This document shows, in pieces, positions 43,777-53,567 of a stretch of 64,000 nt of DNA. The translations under genes were made by a program, and so were the position numbers. The notes under the pieces were generated by a model that worked only from the letters and a program-made list of their open reading frames with translations, was not told the DNA's origin and did not search any database. The DNA is taken from positions 8,261,001 through 8,325,000 of the forward strand of contig NZ_CP108067.1 of NCBI RefSeq assembly GCF_036178145.1, written 5' to 3'. Source of the stretch: Streptomyces sp. NBC_00273. GTDB lineage: Bacteria; Actinomycetota; Actinomycetes; Streptomycetales; Streptomycetaceae. The stretch's first letter is position 1, and every line of letters begins with the position of its first letter.

Positions 43777-45360
43777 GTGACCGTGCTGACCGTGCCGACC
43801 GAGCCACAGGACTCCAGACCCGCCGGGGCCGAGCCCGACGCGGCCCCCCTACCGCCCCGTTACACCGACCAGTGGATCGGCGGCGCCTGGGTCGCCTCCG
43901 ACGCCGACGGCCGCCTGGTCGTCACCGACCCCGCCACCGAGCGCGCCCTGGCCACCGTGCCCGCGGGCACCGCCCGGGACGCCGACCTGGCGGCGCGCGC
44001 CGCGGCGGCCGCCTTCCCGCGCTGGGCCGCCACCCCGGTGCGCGAACGCACGGCGCTGCTGCGCCGGGTCGTCGAGGCCATGGAGGTCCGGGCCGACCGC
44101 TTCGCCGAGACCATCACCGCCGAGGTCGGGGCGCCCGCCCGGATGGCCCGCCAGACCCATGTCGGGCTCTCCCTCGGCATGGCGGCGCACTGCGTCGAGA
44201 CGGCCGCCTCCTACGCCTTCGAGGAGCGCGTCGGCCATTCGCTCGTCGTGCGCGAAGCCGCCGGAGTGGCCGCCTGCATCACCCCGTGGAACACCCCGCT
44301 GCTGCTCACCGTGCAGAAGGTCCTCCCCGCGCTCGCGGCCGGCTGCACGGTCGTGCACAAGCCGAGCGAGATCACCCCGCTGCACGCCCGGCTGCTCGCC
44401 GAGGCGATCGCCGAGGCCGACCTGCCGCCGGGCGTCTTCAACATGGTCGTCGGCACCGGCGCCGCCGTCGGAACCGCCCTCGTCACCCACCCGCTGATCG
44501 ACGTGGTCTCCCTGACCGGCTCCACCCGGGCCGGCCGCGAGGTCTCCGCCCTCGGCGCCGACACCGTCAAGCGCGTCCACCTCGAACTCGGCGGGAAGAA
44601 CGCGAGCCTCGTCCTCGACGACGCCGACCTGGCCGCGTCCGTGGCCGCCACCGTCGACCAGATGCTCTTCAACACCGGCCAGACCTGCCTGCAGTGGAGC
44701 CGGTTGCTGGTACCGAGGGACCGCCAGGACGAGGCCGTACGGCTCGCCGGAGAGGCCATGGCCGGGTACGTGACCGGAGACCCGCGCGACCCCGCCACCG
44801 ACCTCGGCCCCCTGGTCTCCGCCGCCGCGCACGCCCGCGTCACCGGCTACGTCCGCCGCGGAGTCGAGGAGGGCGCCGGCCGGCTGGTCCGCGGCGGCCC
44901 CGACCGGCCCGCCGGCCTGGACACCGGCTACTACGTCCAGCCGACGATCTTCGCCGACGTGGACCCGCTGAGCACGATCGGCCAGGAGGAGATCTTCGGG
45001 CCGGTGCTCTCGGTCATCCCCTACGACGACGAGGACCAAGCGGTCCGGATCGTCAACGGAACCCGCTACGGGTTGCACGGCGCGGTCTGGTCCGGCGACG
45101 GCGCCCGCGCCGAACGGGTGGCCCGCCGCTTCCGCTCCGGCCTGGTCGACGTGAACGGCGGCCAGTTCAACCCGGCGGCCCCGTTCGGCGGGTTCAAGCA
45201 GTCCGGGATCGGGCGCGAATGCGGCGCCGCCGGACTGGAGGCCTTCCTGGAGACCAAGTCGATGCAGCTCCCGCAGGGCACGGGAGGCCAGGTGGTCGGC
45301 CCGCGCCTGCGGGCCACCGCGGCCGCCCGCCCGACGGACACCGAGAGGAACGACGGATGA
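43777..45360 (+). CDS. Aldehyde dehydrogenase
   Basis: A 527-residue NAD(P)-dependent aldehyde dehydrogenase with all catalytic residues: N172 (TPWNTP), E270 (VHLELGGKN) and nucleophile C304 (NTGQTCLQW). The Rossmann motif is [13 protein letters not shown]. The stop overlaps the start of the A-T gene (ATGA), so the enzyme belongs to the same operon and, by inference, the pathway. In the proposed route it would oxidise a halo-indole-3-carboxaldehyde to the carboxylic acid that primes the NRPS. A catabolic role is the alternative, but the coupling argues against it. GTG 43777 start. Confidence 0.92.
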   Translation: MTVLTVPTEPQDSRPAGAEPDAAPLPPRYTDQWIGGAWVASDADGRLVVTDPATERALATVPAGTARDADLAARAAAAAFPRWAATPVRERTALLRRVVEAMEVRADRFAETITAEVGAPARMARQTHVGLSLGMAAHCVETAASYAFEERVGHSLVVREAAGVAACITPWNTPLLLTVQKVLPALAAGCTVVHKPSEITPLHARLLAEAIAEADLPPGVFNMVVGTGAAVGTALVTHPLIDVVSLTGSTRAGREVSALGADTVKRVHLELGGKNASLVLDDADLAASVAATVDQMLFNTGQTCLQWSRLLVPRDRQDEAVRLAGEAMAGYVTGDPRDPATDLGPLVSAAAHARVTGYVRRGVEEGAGRLVRGGPDRPAGLDTGYYVQPTIFADVDPLSTIGQEEIFGPVLSVIPYDDEDQAVRIVNGTRYGLHGAVWSGDGARAERVARRFRSGLVDVNGGQFNPAAPFGGFKQSGIGRECGAAGLEAFLETKSMQLPQGTGGQVVGPRLRATAAARPTDTERNDG

Positions 45361-47261
45361 CCGACCGGCACGCCGCGTCCGCCGGGGCCACCGCCCCGGG
45401 CGTACCGGCCGACGACGCACCGCCCCGCGCGGCACGGGCCGAACCGGGCCCCGCCGGACCGGCCGACGGCGCGCTCCCGCCGCTGTTCGCCCGCCTGGAG
45501 CGGTGGACCCGCGAACAGCCGAACGAGACCGCCGTCAAGGCCTTCGACGGCACCCTCACCCATGCGGCGCTCACCGCCCGCACCGCCCGGTACGCCACCG
45601 CGCTCGCCGGGGCCGGAGTCGGCCCGGAGACCTCCGTCGGACTGCTGCTCGGCCGGTCCCGGGAGAGCGTGCCCGCCCTGCTCGCCGTCTGGAGCCTCGG
45701 CGCGACCGCCGTCCCCCTGGACCCCGCGCATCCCGTCGAGCGCCTCGGCCGCGTCCTGCACGACGCCGGGGCCGCCGTCCTGGTCGCCCCCGAGGTTCCC
45801 ACGGGCCTGGCGGCCGACGGGACCACCCTGCTGGCCCCCGCGGACGTCCGCCGCAGCGCCCCCGGCGCGCTCGCGGTGTCCGTACCCGCCCCCGACAGCT
45901 GCTCGTACCTCGTCTACACCTCCGGAACCACCGGCCGCCCCAAGGGGGTCGAGGTCACCTACCGGGGCCTGGACACCTTCGTGGAGGCCCTCGGCGGCCT
46001 CGGCCTGCCCCCCGGCGGGCTCGGCCTCAACGCCGTCTCGCCCGCCTTCGACGGCTGGCTCTGGTGCACCCTGCTCTACCTGACGCACGGCCAGGGGGTC
46101 GCCCTGACCGACCTCTCCCTGGACGGGCTGCGCCAGGCCGCCGCCGAGGGCCGCGAGCCCCTGCCCGCCGGTCTGCGCACCGTCTCCCTCACCCCGTCGC
46201 TGCTCGCCGCCCACGGAGCCGGGATCGACACCGCCGAGGTGGTCGTGGTCGCCGGAGAGGCCTGCCCGGCCGCGCTGGCGGAGCGGTTCGCCCGCGGCCG
46301 GCGGCTGCTCAACGTGTACGGGCCGACGGAGGTGACCATCGCCGCGACCTGGGCCGACAGCCGACGAGGGGACGACGTGACCACCATCGGACGACCGCTG
46401 CCCGGCTACCGCGCGTACGTCCTGGACGGGGAGCTCCGCCCGGTGCCCGCCGGCACCGAGGGCGAGCTCTACCTCGGCGGCCCCGCCGTCGCGCGCGGCT
46501 ACCGGGGCCGTCCCGGACTCACCGCGAGCCGCTTCCTGCCCGATCCCTTCCAGGGCGGCGGCACGCGCATGTACCGCACCGGAGACGTGGTCGTCCGCCG
46601 GCCGAGCGGCGAACTGGAGTACCGGGGCCGCCGCGACGACCAGGTGAAGATCCGCGGCCACCGCATCGAACTGGGCGAGGTGGAGCGGATCGCCGCCGAA
46701 CTCCCCGAGGTAGTCGCCGCCGCCTGCTGCCCGCTCGCCTCGGGACAGACCCTCGGCCTCGCCGTGGTCGCGGCCCCCGGCGCCGACCCGGCGGGCCTCG
46801 CCGACCTGGTCGTGGAACGCTGCCGCAAGCAGCTGCCCGCGGCCGCGGTGCCCCACACCGTACGGGTGGTCGACCGGATCCCGACCCTCAGCACCGGAAA
46901 GGCCGACCGCGAGGCGCTGGCCAAGGCCCTGGCGGCGCCGGAACGGACGCCCGACGCACCGGTGGTGGCCCCGGGCGCCGGCCCGACCACGAGCGAGCGC
47001 ATCGTGATGGCCGTCTGGGCCGACGTGCTCGCCACCGAGGTCCCCGGCCCCGACGCGGACTTCTTCGAGCTGGGCGGCCACTCGCTGGCCGCCGCCCGCG
47101 CGGTGTCGGAACTGCGCCGCGTCACCGGGCTGCGCATCGGCCTCGGCGCGCTGCTGGCCGAGCCGACGGCCCGGCACTTCGCCGCCGAACTCGACCGGCT
47201 CTCCGCCGAGCGCGAGGCGACCGCCGCCGACCCGGCCGACGACACCGCCGAAGGGTCCTGA
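45357..47261 (+). CDS. Stand-alone NRPS A-T didomain (amino-acid loading on carrier)
   Basis: A 634-residue protein with an A domain (about 41-525; A3 [11 protein letters not shown] at 187-197, A5 NVYGPTE, A7 YRTGD, A10 Lys515) and a T domain (545-615; FFELGGHS, phosphopantetheine Ser576). There is no C domain. By hand alignment to GrsA the pocket is D232, G233, W236, S277, V297, A299, V320, I328, A329, K515: Asp present, so an alpha-amino acid. A tryptophan or chlorotryptophan substrate is inferred from context, not from the code. Free A-T proteins beside a P450 and a thioesterase usually hold an amino acid for beta-hydroxylation (aminocoumarin, nikkomycin and quinomycin pathways). ATG 45357; reading further upstream in this frame only shadows the ALDH gene. 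Confidence 0.9.
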   Translation: MTDRHAASAGATAPGVPADDAPPRAARAEPGPAGPADGALPPLFARLERWTREQPNETAVKAFDGTLTHAALTARTARYATALAGAGVGPETSVGLLLGRSRESVPALLAVWSLGATAVPLDPAHPVERLGRVLHDAGAAVLVAPEVPTGLAADGTTLLAPADVRRSAPGALAVSVPAPDSCSYLVYTSGTTGRPKGVEVTYRGLDTFVEALGGLGLPPGGLGLNAVSPAFDGWLWCTLLYLTHGQGVALTDLSLDGLRQAAAEGREPLPAGLRTVSLTPSLLAAHGAGIDTAEVVVVAGEACPAALAERFARGRRLLNVYGPTEVTIAATWADSRRGDDVTTIGRPLPGYRAYVLDGELRPVPAGTEGELYLGGPAVARGYRGRPGLTASRFLPDPFQGGGTRMYRTGDVVVRRPSGELEYRGRRDDQVKIRGHRIELGEVERIAAELPEVVAAACCPLASGQTLGLAVVAAPGADPAGLADLVVERCRKQLPAAAVPHTVRVVDRIPTLSTGKADREALAKALAAPERTPDAPVVAPGAGPTTSERIVMAVWADVLATEVPGPDADFFELGGHSLAAARAVSELRRVTGLRIGLGALLAEPTARHFAAELDRLSAEREATAADPADDTAEGS

Positions 47262-47264
47262 GCC

Positions 47265-48032
47265 ATGGGCGCCTGGATCTCCACCTGGACGACCGACCCC
47301 GCCGACCGGGCCCTGCCCGTGCTGCTGTGCCTGCCGCCCGCCGGGGCCGGCTGCCAGCAGTTCCGCTCCTGGCAGCCCGAGCTGGCGGGCATCGCCCAGG
47401 TGTACGGAGTACAGCTGCCGGGCCGGGAGAACCGCTGGCGGGACCCGATGCCGGACACCTTCGACGAGGCCGTCCTGGCCATCGCCGCGGAACTGCGGGA
47501 CGTCCTCGCCACCGGTCGACCGCTGATCGTCTTCGGCCACAGCTTCGGCGGCCTCCTCGGCTACGAGGTCTCCCGCCGGGTCGCCCCGCGGGCCCTGGTG
47601 GTCAGCGGCTGCCGGGCCCCCGGCCACTGGGACGGCGCCGGCCGCGGCATCGTCGACGACGGCGAGGAGCTGGACAAGCTCTTCGACACGGCCGGCCTCG
47701 ACCCCGAACTGCTCGACGAGGACACCCGTGCCCTGATGGTCGCGATGCTCCGCAAGGACGCCCAACTGTCCTTGAGCTACGTCCACGAGCCGGGCGTCCG
47801 GCTCGGCGTGCCCGTCCACGCCTGGGGGGCCGACGGCGACGAGACCGTCACCTCCGCCGACCTGGACGGCTGGGCGGCGGTCACCACCGCCGCCTTCACC
47901 CGGCACACCACCACGGGCGGCCACCACGCCGTACTGCGCCGCCCGCGGCCCGTACTGGACCACCTGACCGCCCTGCTGCGGGCCGCGGGTGCCGATCGGC
48001 CGGCTCCCGCCCCCACCACGACCGGCGCCTGA
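47265..48032 (+). CDS. Type II thioesterase
   Basis: A 255-residue alpha/beta hydrolase of the external thioesterase type: CLPPAGAGCQQFRSWQPEL, QLPGRENRW, the nucleophile elbow FGHSFGG (Ser93), VPVHAWGADGDETVT and a C-terminal GGHHAVL with the catalytic His. It starts four bases after the A-T stop. It may clear stalled carrier proteins, or, given its position between the A-T and P450 genes, hydrolyse the beta-hydroxylated aminoacyl thioester from the A-T protein, as the hydrolase does in the beta-hydroxytyrosine pathway. The last 20 residues are Pro/Ala/Thr-rich. Confidence 0.92.
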   Translation: MGAWISTWTTDPADRALPVLLCLPPAGAGCQQFRSWQPELAGIAQVYGVQLPGRENRWRDPMPDTFDEAVLAIAAELRDVLATGRPLIVFGHSFGGLLGYEVSRRVAPRALVVSGCRAPGHWDGAGRGIVDDGEELDKLFDTAGLDPELLDEDTRALMVAMLRKDAQLSLSYVHEPGVRLGVPVHAWGADGDETVTSADLDGWAAVTTAAFTRHTTTGGHHAVLRRPRPVLDHLTALLRAAGADRPAPAPTTTGA

Positions 48033-48072
48033 GCGCCCGACCGTCCACTTCCGCCCGAGTCCGGAGGACACC

Positions 48073-48252
48073 GTGCCCACCACCCACCAGGTCCTCGTGA
48101 ACCACGAGGGGCAGTACGCGCTGTACCCCGCAACCCGCGAGACCCCCGACGGCTGGACGCCGGCCGGGTTCGACGGCACCGAGGACGAATGCGCCGGCTT
48201 CGTGGACGCCCAATGGCCCGACACCCGCCCGCTCAGCCTGCGAGGAGCCTGA
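48073..48252 (+). CDS. MbtH-like protein, variant core motif
   Basis: A 59-residue MbtH-like chaperone of adenylation domains. The family pattern NxExQYSLWP...P.GW is seen as NHEGQYALYP (residues 10-19) and PDGW (W28), then DECAGFVDAQWPDTRPLSL. The nearly invariant Ser and first Trp of SLWP are Ala16 and Tyr18 here. That Trp normally helps grip an Ala of the partner A domain, so this protein may be tuned to one partner, probably the A-T protein or the atypical A-T-Cy-MT protein next to it. GTG 48073 follows CCGGAGGA; the stop is two bases from the P450 start. Confidence 0.92.
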   Translation: MPTTHQVLVNHEGQYALYPATRETPDGWTPAGFDGTEDECAGFVDAQWPDTRPLSLRGA

Positions 48253-48253
48253 G

Positions 48254-49468
48254 ATGGAGATCGACCTGCTCGACCCGGGCCCCTTCGAGCGCAACGACTT
48301 CTGGCCCGCCTTCACCTGGCTGCGCGCCCACTCGCCCGTCCACTGGCACCCCGAGCCCGGCAGTGACGACGGCGGCTTCTGGGTGCTGAGCCGGCACCGC
48401 GACATCAGAGAGGTCTACGCCGACAGCGACACCTTCAGTTCGGCGCGCGGGATGCGCCTGGGCAGTGACCCGGCGGCCGTCGCCGCCGTCGCCCAGCGCA
48501 TGCTCATCGTCTCCGACGTCCCCCACCACACCCGGCTCAAGCGGGCCCTCCACCAGGCCTTCGGACCGCAGCAGATGCCGCGCCTGGAGGCGATGGTCGA
48601 GAACGTGGTCGGCGAGCTGGTGACCGAGGCAGCCGAACGCGACGAGCTGGACTTCATCGACCTCGCCAAGCAGCTGCCCAACCGGGTCGTCTGCGCCATG
48701 ATGGGCATCCCGCGCGCCGACTGGGCCTGGATCGGGGCCCTGACCACCGATGCCTTCGACTCCCCGGACGACGAGGTGCGCACCAACGCGCACTCGGAGA
48801 TCTTCCTCTACTTCATCGAGCTGCTCGCCGAGCGCCGGGCCCGCCCCGGCGACGACCTGGTCAGCCAGATCGCCCACGACACCCTCGTGGACGAGGGCGA
48901 CGGCGTCGAACGGCCGCTCAGCGACCACGAGATCGTCTTCAACCTCAACGGGGTCCTCTCCGGGGCGAACGAGACCACCCGCTACTCGGCGGCCGGCGCG
49001 GTCCACATGTTCGCCGAACACCCCGACCAGTGGCGGCTGCTGCGCGGCCTCGGACCCGACGGCATCGCCCCGGCCGTCGAGGAGGTCCTGCGCTGGACCA
49101 CCCCCGGGGTGCACGCCCTGCGCACCGCCGTCCGCGACACCGAGATCAACGGGATCCCGGTGGCCGAGGGCGCCCGGGTGACGCTGTGGAACGTCTCGGC
49201 CAACCGTGACGAGGACGTCTTCGCCGACCCGCACGCCTTCCGGGTCGACCGCAGCCCCAACCGGCACGTCGCCTTCGGGCACGGCCGTCACCTGTGCCTC
49301 GGCGCCCGGCTCGCCCGCTTCGAACTCGGCGCCCTGCTCACCGAGATGCTCGGCGTGCTGGACGGCTTCGAACTGGCCGGACCCGTCACCTTCAACTCCT
49401 CCAACTTCACCTGGGGGATCAACAGTCTCCCCGTGCGGCTGCTGCGCAGCCGAGCCTTCGCGAAGTAA
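48254..49468 (+). CDS. P450 of the carrier-protein-bound amino-acid hydroxylase type
   Basis: A 404-residue bacterial P450. Haem loop FGHGRHLCLGARLA with C348; ExxR at E277-R280; I-helix SGANETTRYS (236-245), where the usual AGxxT acid-alcohol pair is A-N-E-T followed by T-R. That NETTR pattern is, from memory, common to CYP163-type enzymes (NovI, NikQ, OxyD, P450sky) that beta-hydroxylate amino acids held on a carrier protein. Its place after the A-T, TE and MbtH genes fits that role, predicted here on a tryptophanyl or chlorotryptophanyl thioester. An electron-transfer partner is not in the window. ATG 48254, ribosome-binding site GAGGAG. Confidence 0.9.
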   Translation: MEIDLLDPGPFERNDFWPAFTWLRAHSPVHWHPEPGSDDGGFWVLSRHRDIREVYADSDTFSSARGMRLGSDPAAVAAVAQRMLIVSDVPHHTRLKRALHQAFGPQQMPRLEAMVENVVGELVTEAAERDELDFIDLAKQLPNRVVCAMMGIPRADWAWIGALTTDAFDSPDDEVRTNAHSEIFLYFIELLAERRARPGDDLVSQIAHDTLVDEGDGVERPLSDHEIVFNLNGVLSGANETTRYSAAGAVHMFAEHPDQWRLLRGLGPDGIAPAVEEVLRWTTPGVHALRTAVRDTEINGIPVAEGARVTLWNVSANRDEDVFADPHAFRVDRSPNRHVAFGHGRHLCLGARLARFELGALLTEMLGVLDGFELAGPVTFNSSNFTWGINSLPVRLLRSRAFAK

Positions 49469-49483
49469 GAAAGGGCCCGCACT

Positions 49484-52400
49484 GTGACCACCGCACTCGT
49501 CGACTTCAACCGTTCGGACGCCGCCTTCCCCGTCGCCGGGTATCCGCAGCTCCTCGCCGAACAGGCCGCCCGCACCCCCCGGGCCACCGCCCTCGCGCAG
49601 GGCGACCGCAGCTGGACCTACGCCGAGTTGGAGGCCGCCACCAACCGGCTGGCGCACGCCCTGATCGCCCGCGGAGCCGCCGAGGGCACCCGGATCGGCC
49701 TCTGCTACCCGCGCAGCGCCGAGTACGTCATCGGCTCCCTCGCCGTCCTCAAGACGGGCGCCGCGATCGTCGCCCTCGACCCGGTCAACCCCGACGACCG
49801 GCTCGCGGCGATGATCGCCGACGCCGCCCCGCTGCTCGTCCTCACCCCGGCCGACCTCGGCCGCCGGATACCCGAGGACGTCCCCCGGGCCGAGGTCGCC
49901 ACGACCGGACAGGACCTGCCGGACACCGCGCCCGCCGTGGTGACCGGACCCGACACCGTCAGCCACCTCATCTACACCTCCGGCTCCACCGGCACCCCCA
50001 AGGCCGTCCTGGAACGGCACGGCGCACTCACCAACCTCGTGCACTGGACCACCCGCGCCTACGGGGTCCGGCCCGGCGACCGCGCCTCCTGGATGTCCAC
50101 CCCCGGCTTCGCCGTCCAGATCATGGAGTGGCTCGCCTACCTGCCCGCCGGCGCGGCGATCCACATCCCCGAGGCCGGGCAGGCGCAGACCCCCGAGCAG
50201 ATCCGGGACTGGCTCGTCGGCGCGGGCATCACCCACACCATGCTGGTGGCCGCCCTGGCCGAGCCCGCCTGGGGCCTGGACTGGCCCGCGGACACCGCGC
50301 TGCGGATCCTGGTGACCACCGCCGAGCGCGTCCACAGCTGGCCGCCCGTCGACACCCCGTTCCGGGTCGTGATGACCTACGGCACCACCGAGACCACCAA
50401 CGTCCTGTCCTGCCTCGACCTCGGGGCCGGCGTCGACTTCACCAGCCAGGCCACCTCCGACGAGGTCCGCGCCACCCGGCAGGTCCCGGTCGGCGTGCCC
50501 ATCGCCAACCTCCGCGTCCACCTCCTGGACGAGGACGGCGGCCCGGTGCCCGACGGCGAGGTCGGCCGCCTGCACGTCTCCGGCGCCGGGGTCGCGGCCG
50601 GCTACCACGGCCGCCCAGAGCTCACCGCCGCGAAGTTCCACCCCAACTTCCTCCCCGACGAACCGCACCCGGTGCTCTACGACACCGGCGACCTCGCCCG
50701 CCGCCGCGAGGACGGCGCCGTCGAACTCCTCGGCCGGTCCGACTCCCAGGTGAAGATCCGCGGCTTCCGCGTGGAGCTCGGCGAGGTCGAGACGCACATC
50801 GCCCGCCTCGACGACATCGCCGAGGCCGTCGTCGTCACCCAGGAGCGCGGACCCGGCGACAAGCGGCTCATCGCCTACGTGTCCCCGGCCGGCGCGGCCG
50901 ACCCGGACTCCGCCGCCGTGCGCGCCGACGTCGCCCGCACCCTGCCCTACTACATGGTCCCCGCCACCGTCGTCGTGCTGCCCTCCCTCCCGCGCCTGCC
51001 CAACGGCAAGGTCGACCGGCGCAGCCTGCCCGAGCCCCCGGAGGGCCGCGACGCGGTCGGCACCGGCTACGAGGCCCCCCGCAACGAGGTCGAGGACGGG
51101 CTCAGCCGGCTGTGGGCCGAGGCGTTCCGCACCGACGGCGTCGGCATCCACGACAACTTCTTCGAGCTGGGCGGGCATTCGCTGCTCGCCTTCCAGCTGA
51201 TCGACGAGATCCGCCGCCGTTACGGCGTCGAGCTCAGCCTCTCCGACCTCTCCACCTGCCCCACCGTCGCCGAGCTCGCCACCCTCGTCACCACCGAACG
51301 CACGGGCGGCCGCGGCTCGTTCGGCGGACTACCGGCGATCGTCCCGGACCCCGCCGCGCGCTTCGCGCCCTTCCCGCTCACCGAGAGCCAGCAGGCGCTG
51401 TGGATCGGCCGCGGCGGGCTCGTGGAACTGGGCAACGTCGGCTGCCACGGCTACTTCGAGTGGGAGAGCGAGCAGCTCGACGTACCGCGCTTCGAGGGCG
51501 CCTGGCGCCGGCTCGTCGAACGCCACGACGCGCTGCGCACCCGGGTCCTGCCCGACGGTACCCAGCAGGTCTTCGAGGAGGTCCCGGCCTACGAGATCCC
51601 CGTCACCGACCTCGGCGGACTCGACGAGGAGTCCCGGCAGGCCGAGCTGGCCGCGCTGCGCGAGCGGCTGTCCCACCAGGTGCTCGACGGCGACTCCTGG
51701 CCGCTGTTCGACGTACGGATCAGCCTGCTCGGCGGCGGCCGGGCCCGGATCCACCTCTGCCTGGACTTCCTCGTCGCCGACGCCTGGAGCTACTTCCAGG
51801 TCCTCATCCCGGACCTCGTCACCTACTACGTGGAGCCCGGTGCGGAACTCGCCCCGCTGGAGCTGACCTTCCGCGACTACGTCCTCGCCGTCGGGAACTC
51901 GCTGCGCGACAGCGAGCTCTACCGCCGCTCCGAGTGGTACTGGCGCGACCGCCTCGCCACCCTCCCGCCCGCCCCCGAACTGCCCGCGCGGCCGGCCGAC
52001 GCCCCCGAGCTGCCGGTCCGCTTCGAGCGCCGCAGCCACGTCGTCGCCCCGGAGCGTTGGAGCCGGATCCAGGAGCGCGCGCACGCCCGCGAGGTCACCC
52101 CCTCCGGGGTGCTGGCCGCCGCCTACGCCGAGATCCTCGGCCGGGCCGCCGGACAGGCCCGGTTCACCATCAACTTCCCGCTGTTCAACCGCCTTCCGCT
52201 GCACCCGCAGGTCAACTCGCTGCTCGCGGACACCACGACCACCCTGCTGCTGGCCGTCGAGCAGACGGAGTCCACCTTCGCCGGACGGGCCCGAGCCGTC
52301 CAGCGCCGGCTCTGGGCCGACCTGGAGCACCGCTACTTCAGCGGGGTGCAGGTGCTGCGCGAGCTGACCAAACTGCGCGGCTCCCTCGCCCCGGCCATGC

Positions 52401-53422
52401 CCGTGGTGATGACCAGCCTGGCCGGCCACCCGCCGCAGTACGAGGAGACCGAGCTGGGCGCCCCGGTCTACGGCATCTCCCAGACCCCGCAGGTCTCCCT
52501 CGACTTCCAGGTCTTCGAGAAGCCCGACGGCCTCACCTTCAACTGGGACTTCCTGCCCGCCGTCTACCCGGACGGACTGATCGACTCGATGTTCGGGGAG
52601 TTCACCGCCCTGCTGGACGCCCTCGCCGAGGACGAGGTCTGGGAGCGCCACTCCCCGCCGCCCGGCGAAGGGAGCGCCGACCCCGGCAGGACCGAGGAGC
52701 GCGACACCGGCGACGCCTGGGAGCGGTACTGGGCCGGGATCCGGCGCACCGGCCGCGGCGGCGACGTCATCTGGGACGCCGACAGCGGCGAGGAGTTCCG
52801 CTGGCTGCTGGACCAGGCGCGGCGGCACTTCCACAGCGGCCTGCCGGTCATCGACCTGGGCTGCGGCAACGGCCGCTACAGCCGTGAACTCGCCCCGCAC
52901 TACCCTTCGGTCATCGGCGTCGACGTCTCGGTCAGCGCCATCGACCACGCCAAGCGCGAGGCCGAGGGCGTGCCGAACGTCGACTACCTGGCGATCGACA
53001 TGACCGACGCCGAGCAGGCCGCCGTCCTGGGGGAGGGGCCGTACAACATCTTCGTCCGCGGCGTCTTCCACGTCCTGGACAGCGAGGCCCGGGCCCGGCT
53101 CGCCGCGGTCGCCGACCGGCTGCTGGGCGACGAGGGCACGCTGATCGTGCACGAGCCCGACTACTCCAGCAACTCCTTCGGCTACCTCGGCTTCGTCGGC
53201 GGCAAGCGGGGCCGCGCCGAGGACCTGGTCGGCCCGCTGGAGGCGGCCGGTGTCCGGCACTCGCACCGCTTCACCCGGCCCGAACTGGCCGAGGCGTTCG
53301 GCGCCGAGGGGTGGGAGGTCGTCGAGGACGAGGCGATGGAACTGCACGCGATCGACCCCAGGTCGGATTCCGACGCCCTGCGGCTGCCCGGCTACTACGC
53401 GGTGCTGCGCCGCAGGCGCTGA
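49484..53422 (+). CDS. NRPS A-T-Cy-methyltransferase, A domain without Asp235
   Basis: A 1312-residue protein. A domain about 20-515 (A3 YTSGSTGTPK 164-173; YDTGD; K509 in LPNGKVDR), T domain 530-600 (S566 in ELGGHS), heterocyclisation domain 625-1050, and a class I SAM methyltransferase 1080-1312 (VIDLGCGNG 1122-1130, VHEPD). The C domain has D761, D766 and S769 (DFLVADAWS), the DxxxxDxxS motif of Cy domains, in place of HHxxxDG. The A4 region reads PGFAVQIME: Ala210 stands where amino-acid-activating domains have Asp235, so a substrate without a free alpha-amine is likely, for example an indole or aryl carboxylate starter. Cy would then join it to a Ser/Thr/Cys-type residue on a later carrier and cyclise. 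GTG 49484. Confidence 0.92.
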   Translation: MTTALVDFNRSDAAFPVAGYPQLLAEQAARTPRATALAQGDRSWTYAELEAATNRLAHALIARGAAEGTRIGLCYPRSAEYVIGSLAVLKTGAAIVALDPVNPDDRLAAMIADAAPLLVLTPADLGRRIPEDVPRAEVATTGQDLPDTAPAVVTGPDTVSHLIYTSGSTGTPKAVLERHGALTNLVHWTTRAYGVRPGDRASWMSTPGFAVQIMEWLAYLPAGAAIHIPEAGQAQTPEQIRDWLVGAGITHTMLVAALAEPAWGLDWPADTALRILVTTAERVHSWPPVDTPFRVVMTYGTTETTNVLSCLDLGAGVDFTSQATSDEVRATRQVPVGVPIANLRVHLLDEDGGPVPDGEVGRLHVSGAGVAAGYHGRPELTAAKFHPNFLPDEPHPVLYDTGDLARRREDGAVELLGRSDSQVKIRGFRVELGEVETHIARLDDIAEAVVVTQERGPGDKRLIAYVSPAGAADPDSAAVRADVARTLPYYMVPATVVVLPSLPRLPNGKVDRRSLPEPPEGRDAVGTGYEAPRNEVEDGLSRLWAEAFRTDGVGIHDNFFELGGHSLLAFQLIDEIRRRYGVELSLSDLSTCPTVAELATLVTTERTGGRGSFGGLPAIVPDPAARFAPFPLTESQQALWIGRGGLVELGNVGCHGYFEWESEQLDVPRFEGAWRRLVERHDALRTRVLPDGTQQVFEEVPAYEIPVTDLGGLDEESRQAELAALRERLSHQVLDGDSWPLFDVRISLLGGGRARIHLCLDFLVADAWSYFQVLIPDLVTYYVEPGAELAPLELTFRDYVLAVGNSLRDSELYRRSEWYWRDRLATLPPAPELPARPADAPELPVRFERRSHVVAPERWSRIQERAHAREVTPSGVLAAAYAEILGRAAGQARFTINFPLFNRLPLHPQVNSLLADTTTTLLLAVEQTESTFAGRARAVQRRLWADLEHRYFSGVQVLRELTKLRGSLAPAMPVVMTSLAGHPPQYEETELGAPVYGISQTPQVSLDFQVFEKPDGLTFNWDFLPAVYPDGLIDSMFGEFTALLDALAEDEVWERHSPPPGEGSADPGRTEERDTGDAWERYWAGIRRTGRGGDVIWDADSGEEFRWLLDQARRHFHSGLPVIDLGCGNGRYSRELAPHYPSVIGVDVSVSAIDHAKREAEGVPNVDYLAIDMTDAEQAAVLGEGPYNIFVRGVFHVLDSEARARLAAVADRLLGDEGTLIVHEPDYSSNSFGYLGFVGGKRGRAEDLVGPLEAAGVRHSHRFTRPELAEAFGAEGWEVVEDEAMELHAIDPRSDSDALRLPGYYAVLRRRR

Positions 53423-53448
53423 CGGCCGCCGCACGCTCCGGTCCGGCT

Positions 53449-53482
53449 CTGCGCCGGGCGGCTCCTTTGCCGCCCGGCGCAG
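53449..53482 (+). terminator. Hairpin after the A-T-Cy-MT gene
   Basis: A perfect 14-bp stem (CTGCGCCGGGCGGC and its complement) with a 6-nt TCCTTT loop begins 27 bases after the NRPS stop. It should end the long SARP-to-NRPS operon and leaves the AlkZ-like gene with its own promoter. Confidence 0.8.
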
Positions 53483-53567
53483 GGCCTCGGCGTCGTTCGG
53501 AGCAGGAGCGGCCGCACCCGCAACGAGAAGACGCGGCCACGGCCGCTCGGCTGAAAGACTGGACAAC

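Noticed and set aside
43872..47261. Open frame of 1129 codons that would extend the A-T protein far upstream
   Set aside because: The upstream part is an Arg/Pro-rich shadow of the aldehyde dehydrogenase frame; the ATG at 45357 overlapping the ALDH stop gives a normal A-T protein.
45357..47261. Firm assignment of the A-T protein to tryptophan from its pocket residues
   Set aside because: The hand-read code (D-G-W-S-V-A-V-I-A-K) matches no code I can recall with certainty; Trp is suggested by context only.
48233..51178. Very long antisense frame over the P450 and A domain genes (also 45066-48224 and 60124-63249)
   Set aside because: Gly/Val/Asp-rich low-information sequence typical of the antisense frame opposite high-GC3 genes; no family motif.
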